Positions 61,814-64,000 of a stretch of 64,000 bases of DNA are shown in pieces. This DNA is from Modestobacter lapidis. Lineage in GTDB: Bacteria; Actinomycetota; Actinomycetes; Mycobacteriales; Geodermatophilaceae. The stretch spans positions 186,001 to 250,000 of the forward strand of contig JABAKE010000004.1 in assembly GCA_019779905.1 (NCBI GenBank), in the 5' to 3' direction. The notes below the pieces were generated by a model, which saw only the letters and a program-made list of their open reading frames with translations, was not told where the DNA came from and did no database searches. Within the stretch, counting starts at the first letter, position 1; every line of letters starts with the position of its first letter. The position numbers were made by a program, and so were the translations under genes.

Positions 61814-61882
61814 TCAGAGGAGGCTGGCGGTGCGCATCAGGTCGATGACGCGACGACGCGTCAACGAACCCGGCCCGACCAT
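61814..61882 (-). CDS. Leader peptide upstream of metNIQ
   Basis: A 22-codon frame beginning ATG at 61882 ends in SLTRRRVIDLMRTASLL. The LTxRRxVDLxR pattern is that of the short actinobacterial leader peptides found upstream of sulfur-assimilation and transporter genes, which usually carry cysteines. Here the Cys positions are Ile, Met and Leu, and one internal Met remains. Ribosome stalling on this peptide could regulate metNIQ. In the following 117 nt I recognise no known aptamer. Confidence 0.65.
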   Translation of the reverse strand: MVGPGSLTRRRVIDLMRTASLL

Positions 61883-61931
61883 TCCTCGAGGATGCCGCGC
61901 CGGCGCGCCACCCGCCACCGCGCGCGCAGCA

Positions 61932-61945
61932 TGTGAGCGATCGCT
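61932..61945. promoter_or_regulatory. 14-bp perfect palindrome, candidate operator
   Basis: TGAGCGATCGCTCA lies about 50 bp upstream of the metNIQ leader peptide, where a promoter is expected. Size and symmetry suit a TetR-family dimer. No regulator gene is adjacent. Confidence 0.5.
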
Positions 61946-61958
61946 CAGCCATCATCGG

Positions 61959-62069
61959 GCGGCCCTCCTGCAGGGTCCCGCCGCGAGCCGGCCCCGTCCT
62001 GGGCGGAGCGGCCCCCCTGCAGGGTCCCGCCGCGAGCTTGCGAGTAGCGGGGGGCAGGGGGGTCCTTCC
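61959..62069 (-). repeat. 3'-end repeat family, two copies after recR
   Basis: Read on the minus strand from the base after the recR stop: GGAAGGACCCCCCTGCCCCC, CGCTACTCGCAAGCTCGCGG, CGGGACCCTGCAGGGGGGCC (62010-62069). A second, partly diverged copy follows (61959-62011) ending CGGCGGGACCCTGCAGGAGGGCC. It is the same unit as after the MsiK-type gene. It separates recR from the metNIQ promoter region. Confidence 0.85.
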
Positions 62070-62669
62070 TCAGGCGTCGATCCGCCGCCGGCCCTCGAAG
62101 GCCCGCCCCAGGGTGACCTCGTCGGCGTACTCGAGGTCACCGCCGACCGGCAGCCCGCTGGCCAGCCGGGAGACGGCCAGCCCCATCGGGGCGACCAGCC
62201 GGGCGAGGTAGGCCGCGGTCGCCTCGCCCTCGAGGTTGGGGTCGGTCGCGATGATCAGCTCGGTGACCGAGCCGTCCATCAGCCGGGTCATCAGCTCCCG
62301 GACCCGCAGGTCGTCCGGGCCGATGCCCTCGATCGGGCTGATCGCGCCGCCGAGCACGTGGTAGCGGCCTTTGAACTCGCGGGTGCGCTCGATCGCCACG
62401 ACGTCCTTCGGCTCCTCGACGACGCAGATCACGTCGAGCGAGCGGCGAGCGTCACGGCAGATCCGGCACTGCTCGCCCTCGGAGACGTTGAAGCAGATGG
62501 TGCAGAACCGCACCTCGGCCTGGACCCGCTGCAGGGCCGCGACGAGCCGGCTGACGTCGGCCGACTCGGCCGAGAGCAGGTGGAAGGCGATGCGCTGCGC
62601 GCTCTTCGGCCCGACACCGGGCAACCGGCCGAGCTCGTCGATCAGGTCCTGGACAGCGCCCTCGTACAC
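62070..62669 (-). CDS. recR: Recombination mediator RecR
   Basis: A 199-residue DNA-repair protein. An N-terminal helix-hairpin-helix ([18 protein letters not shown]), the zinc finger [16 protein letters not shown] and a Toprim domain ([14 protein letters not shown]) are all present, with the C-terminal Walker-B-like region intact. It forms ring clamps with RecF/RecO to load RecA on gapped DNA. GTG 62669 has GAGGAG upstream. The dnaX-ybaB-recR order is conserved widely in bacteria. Confidence 0.96.
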   Translation of the reverse strand: MYEGAVQDLIDELGRLPGVGPKSAQRIAFHLLSAESADVSRLVAALQRVQAEVRFCTICFNVSEGEQCRICRDARRSLDVICVVEEPKDVVAIERTREFKGRYHVLGGAISPIEGIGPDDLRVRELMTRLMDGSVTELIIATDPNLEGEATAAYLARLVAPMGLAVSRLASGLPVGGDLEYADEVTLGRAFEGRRRIDA

Positions 62670-62735
62670 GGTGCTCCTCGCAGAGGTGGGCTCCCCCGGG
62701 CGCGGTTCGCGCGCCGGAGGACCCCACGGGGTGGG

Positions 62736-63068
62736 TCAGGCGCCGGGGAGCCCGAGGCCGCCGAGCCCACCGGTGACCGGACCCATCGTGCTGGCGGCCA
62801 GCTCGTTGGCCGCCCGGCCGGCGTCGCGGATGGCGGCGACGACGAGGTCCTGCAGCGTCTCGACGTCGTCGGGGTCGACCGCCTCGGGGGAGATGGTGAG
62901 CGCGGTCAGCTCACCGCTGCCGGTCATCGTGGCACTGACCAGGCCGCCGCCGGCCGTGCCGGTGACCTCGGCGGAGGCCAGCTCCGCCTGGGCGGCAGCC
63001 AACTGCTCCTGCATCTTCTGCGCCTGCTTCATGAGCTGCTGCATGTCGGGCTGGCCTCCGGGTCGCAT
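62736..63068 (-). CDS. YbaB/EbfC family nucleoid-associated protein
   Basis: A 110-residue DNA-binding protein: [20 protein letters not shown] helix, central strands ([20 protein letters not shown]) and the [28 protein letters not shown] region. The C-terminus is a Gly/Leu-rich tail. It forms tweezer-like dimers on DNA. ATG 63068 follows TACTCT by 6 nt, so it is likely leaderless; an internal ATG at codon 9 is an alternative. Confidence 0.93.
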   Translation of the reverse strand: MRPGGQPDMQQLMKQAQKMQEQLAAAQAELASAEVTGTAGGGLVSATMTGSGELTALTISPEAVDPDDVETLQDLVVAAIRDAGRAANELAASTMGPVTGGLGGLGLPGA

Positions 63069-63074
63069 CCCCCG

Positions 63075-63080
63075 AGAGTA
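63075..63080 (-). promoter_or_regulatory. -10 box of leaderless ybaB promoter
   Basis: TACTCT on the minus strand ends 6 nt before the ybaB ATG, in the 68-bp gap after dnaX. ybaB-recR can therefore be transcribed independently of dnaX. Confidence 0.55.
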
Positions 63081-63136
63081 GGTGCTGGCCCCCGACGGCG
63101 TCGCCGTACCGCTCCCGGGCCGGGGCGCGCCGCCCG

Positions 63137-64000
63137 TCAGCTGTCGATCGGGCGGGCGCCGAGCTGGGTGCGCAGCAGCTGCAGGGCGGCCTGCTCGGCG
63201 TCCAGCGCCGGCTCCGCATCCTGAGCCGTACCGGTGTCGGTGTCGGCGGCGCGTTCGGCGAGCAGCTCGGCGGCCTCGGCGCTCTCCGCCGCCCGGGTGG
63301 CCGCCCGCGCCGCCTCGGGGGTGGGTGCCGGCACGCCGGCAGCGGGCTGACCGGGGGTGTCCGCGACGGCCTGCACCCGCCAGCGGACGCCCAGCAGTTC
63401 CTGCAGCGCCGTGCGGACGACGTCCTTGTTCAGGTCGTCGTTCATCAGCCGGGCCAGCGCCGGGGACGTCATCGCCAGGCTGAGCACGCCGTTGGTGAGG
63501 TCGTGGACCTGGGCGCTGCGCAGCAGCGCCTCGGTGGTGCGCTTGTGCCGCTTGACCACCGCCAGCAGCTCCGGCCAGATCCGCCGGATGTCGGCGGTGG
63601 TGAGCTCGCCGTCGTCAGCTGCCTGCGCCGGTGCGGCGGACACCAGTGGGGACGGCTCGCCGCCGCGCGGCGCCGGAGCGGACTCCGCGGCGGCCCGCGG
63701 CGCCGGTGCGGACTCCGCGGCGGCGGCCGGGGCGGGAGCCGCCGCCGGCTGCGGCCAGTCCTCGTCGTCCGGCTCGGGGGGCAACGGGATGTCGGGCTCT
63801 CCGGTGGCCGCGACCGGCCGGCGAGCGGGAGCACCGGCCGGCGGCGCGGGACGCTCGGGAGCCGGCGGCGCGGGGCGGTCGGCGGCAGGCGCCGGGGCGG
63901 CGAGGGCACCCGGTCGGGCCGTGGCCGGCCAACCGTCGTCCCCGTCGGTGGACGAGCCGGTGGACGAGCCGGTGGACGCGGCGGCGGGCGCGACCGGGCG
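63137..64000 (-). CDS. dnaX: DNA polymerase III subunit gamma/tau, C-terminal part (cut by window edge)
   Basis: The frame is open from base 64000 to the stop at 63137 and gives 287 residues of the C-terminus. The first ~140 are a Pro/Ala/Ser-rich linker with small repeats ([21 protein letters not shown]). Then comes the folded tau-specific domain [40 protein letters not shown], and an Ala/Glu-rich tail. The ATPase domains lie beyond the window. Placement before ybaB and recR confirms the identity. Tau couples the polymerase to the helicase. Confidence 0.9.
   Translation of the reverse strand, partial: RPVAPAAASTGSSTGSSTDGDDGWPATARPGALAAPAPAADRPAPPAPERPAPPAGAPARRPVAATGEPDIPLPPEPDDEDWPQPAAAPAPAAAAESAPAPRAAAESAPAPRGGEPSPLVSAAPAQAADDGELTTADIRRIWPELLAVVKRHKRTTEALLRSAQVHDLTNGVLSLAMTSPALARLMNDDLNKDVVRTALQELLGVRWRVQAVADTPGQPAAGVPAPTPEAARAATRAAESAEAAELLAERAADTDTGTAQDAEPALDAEQAALQLLRTQLGARPIDS

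Overview
This 64 kb window is chromosomal DNA from a very GC-rich actinobacterium. Gene content, short leaderless promoters and mycothiol-type enzymes all fit Actinobacteria. The family is probably Geodermatophilaceae (Blastococcus, Geodermatophilus or Modestobacter type); that placement is inferred from overall gene style, not from a marker search. I see no prophage, CRISPR array, intact insertion sequence, rRNA or replication origin.

Layout. (1) 1-2,000: tail of a membrane protein, an XRE regulator, a DsbA-like protein and a FhuF-like iron reductase. (2) 2,095-19,267: a block whose order matches, from memory, Mycobacterium tuberculosis Rv3667-Rv3683: acs, a holin-X type membrane protein, an epoxide-hydrolase-like protein, marP, a NUDIX hydrolase, a TlpA-like thioredoxin, nth, a small membrane protein, crp, RidA, a DUF4177-like protein, two ArsA-like ATPases, a bifunctional penicillin-binding protein and a metallophosphoesterase. 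The whiB4/wblA gene and the metallo-beta-lactamase-fold gene usual in this block are absent. A 112-bp tandem array and a second NUDIX gene lie between crp and RidA. (3) 19,388-31,583: tRNA-Pro(CGG), two CNNM/CBS proteins, an S9 peptidase, lysC-asd, a phospholipase-D-like protein, a Cys-tailed XRE protein, and leuA behind a leucine leader peptide. (4) 31,613-38,168: a six-gene mrp (mnh) Na+/H+ antiporter operon in which every junction overlaps by 4 bp. (5) 38,307-48,138: an excisionase-type HTH protein, an ABC-F ATPase, and a cellobiose/beta-glucoside locus (LacI regulator, binding protein, two permeases, its own ATPase, GH1 beta-glucosidase) with two LacI-type operators. (6) 48,213-57,699: a mycothiol-dependent-type protein, pirin, and a ribose-type ABC transporter with a Gfo/Idh/MocA dehydrogenase, a TIM-barrel isomerase and a ROK regulator, which looks like a catabolic pathway for an unidentified sugar or polyol. 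(7) 57,775-64,000: a VOC protein, a mini-Rieske protein, metNIQ behind a short leader peptide, and the conserved recR-ybaB-dnaX replication/repair group (dnaX cut by the window edge).

The least explained signals are non-coding. One is a repeat family placed directly after stop codons in the same orientation at six loci. The others are a NUDIX gene bracketed by inverted copies of the 112-bp element, a 65-bp tandem array of palindromes with a perfect relative 10 kb away, and a nested AT-rich palindrome between convergent genes. At least nine start codons sit 6-8 nt after a TANNNT -10 box, which indicates widespread leaderless transcription.
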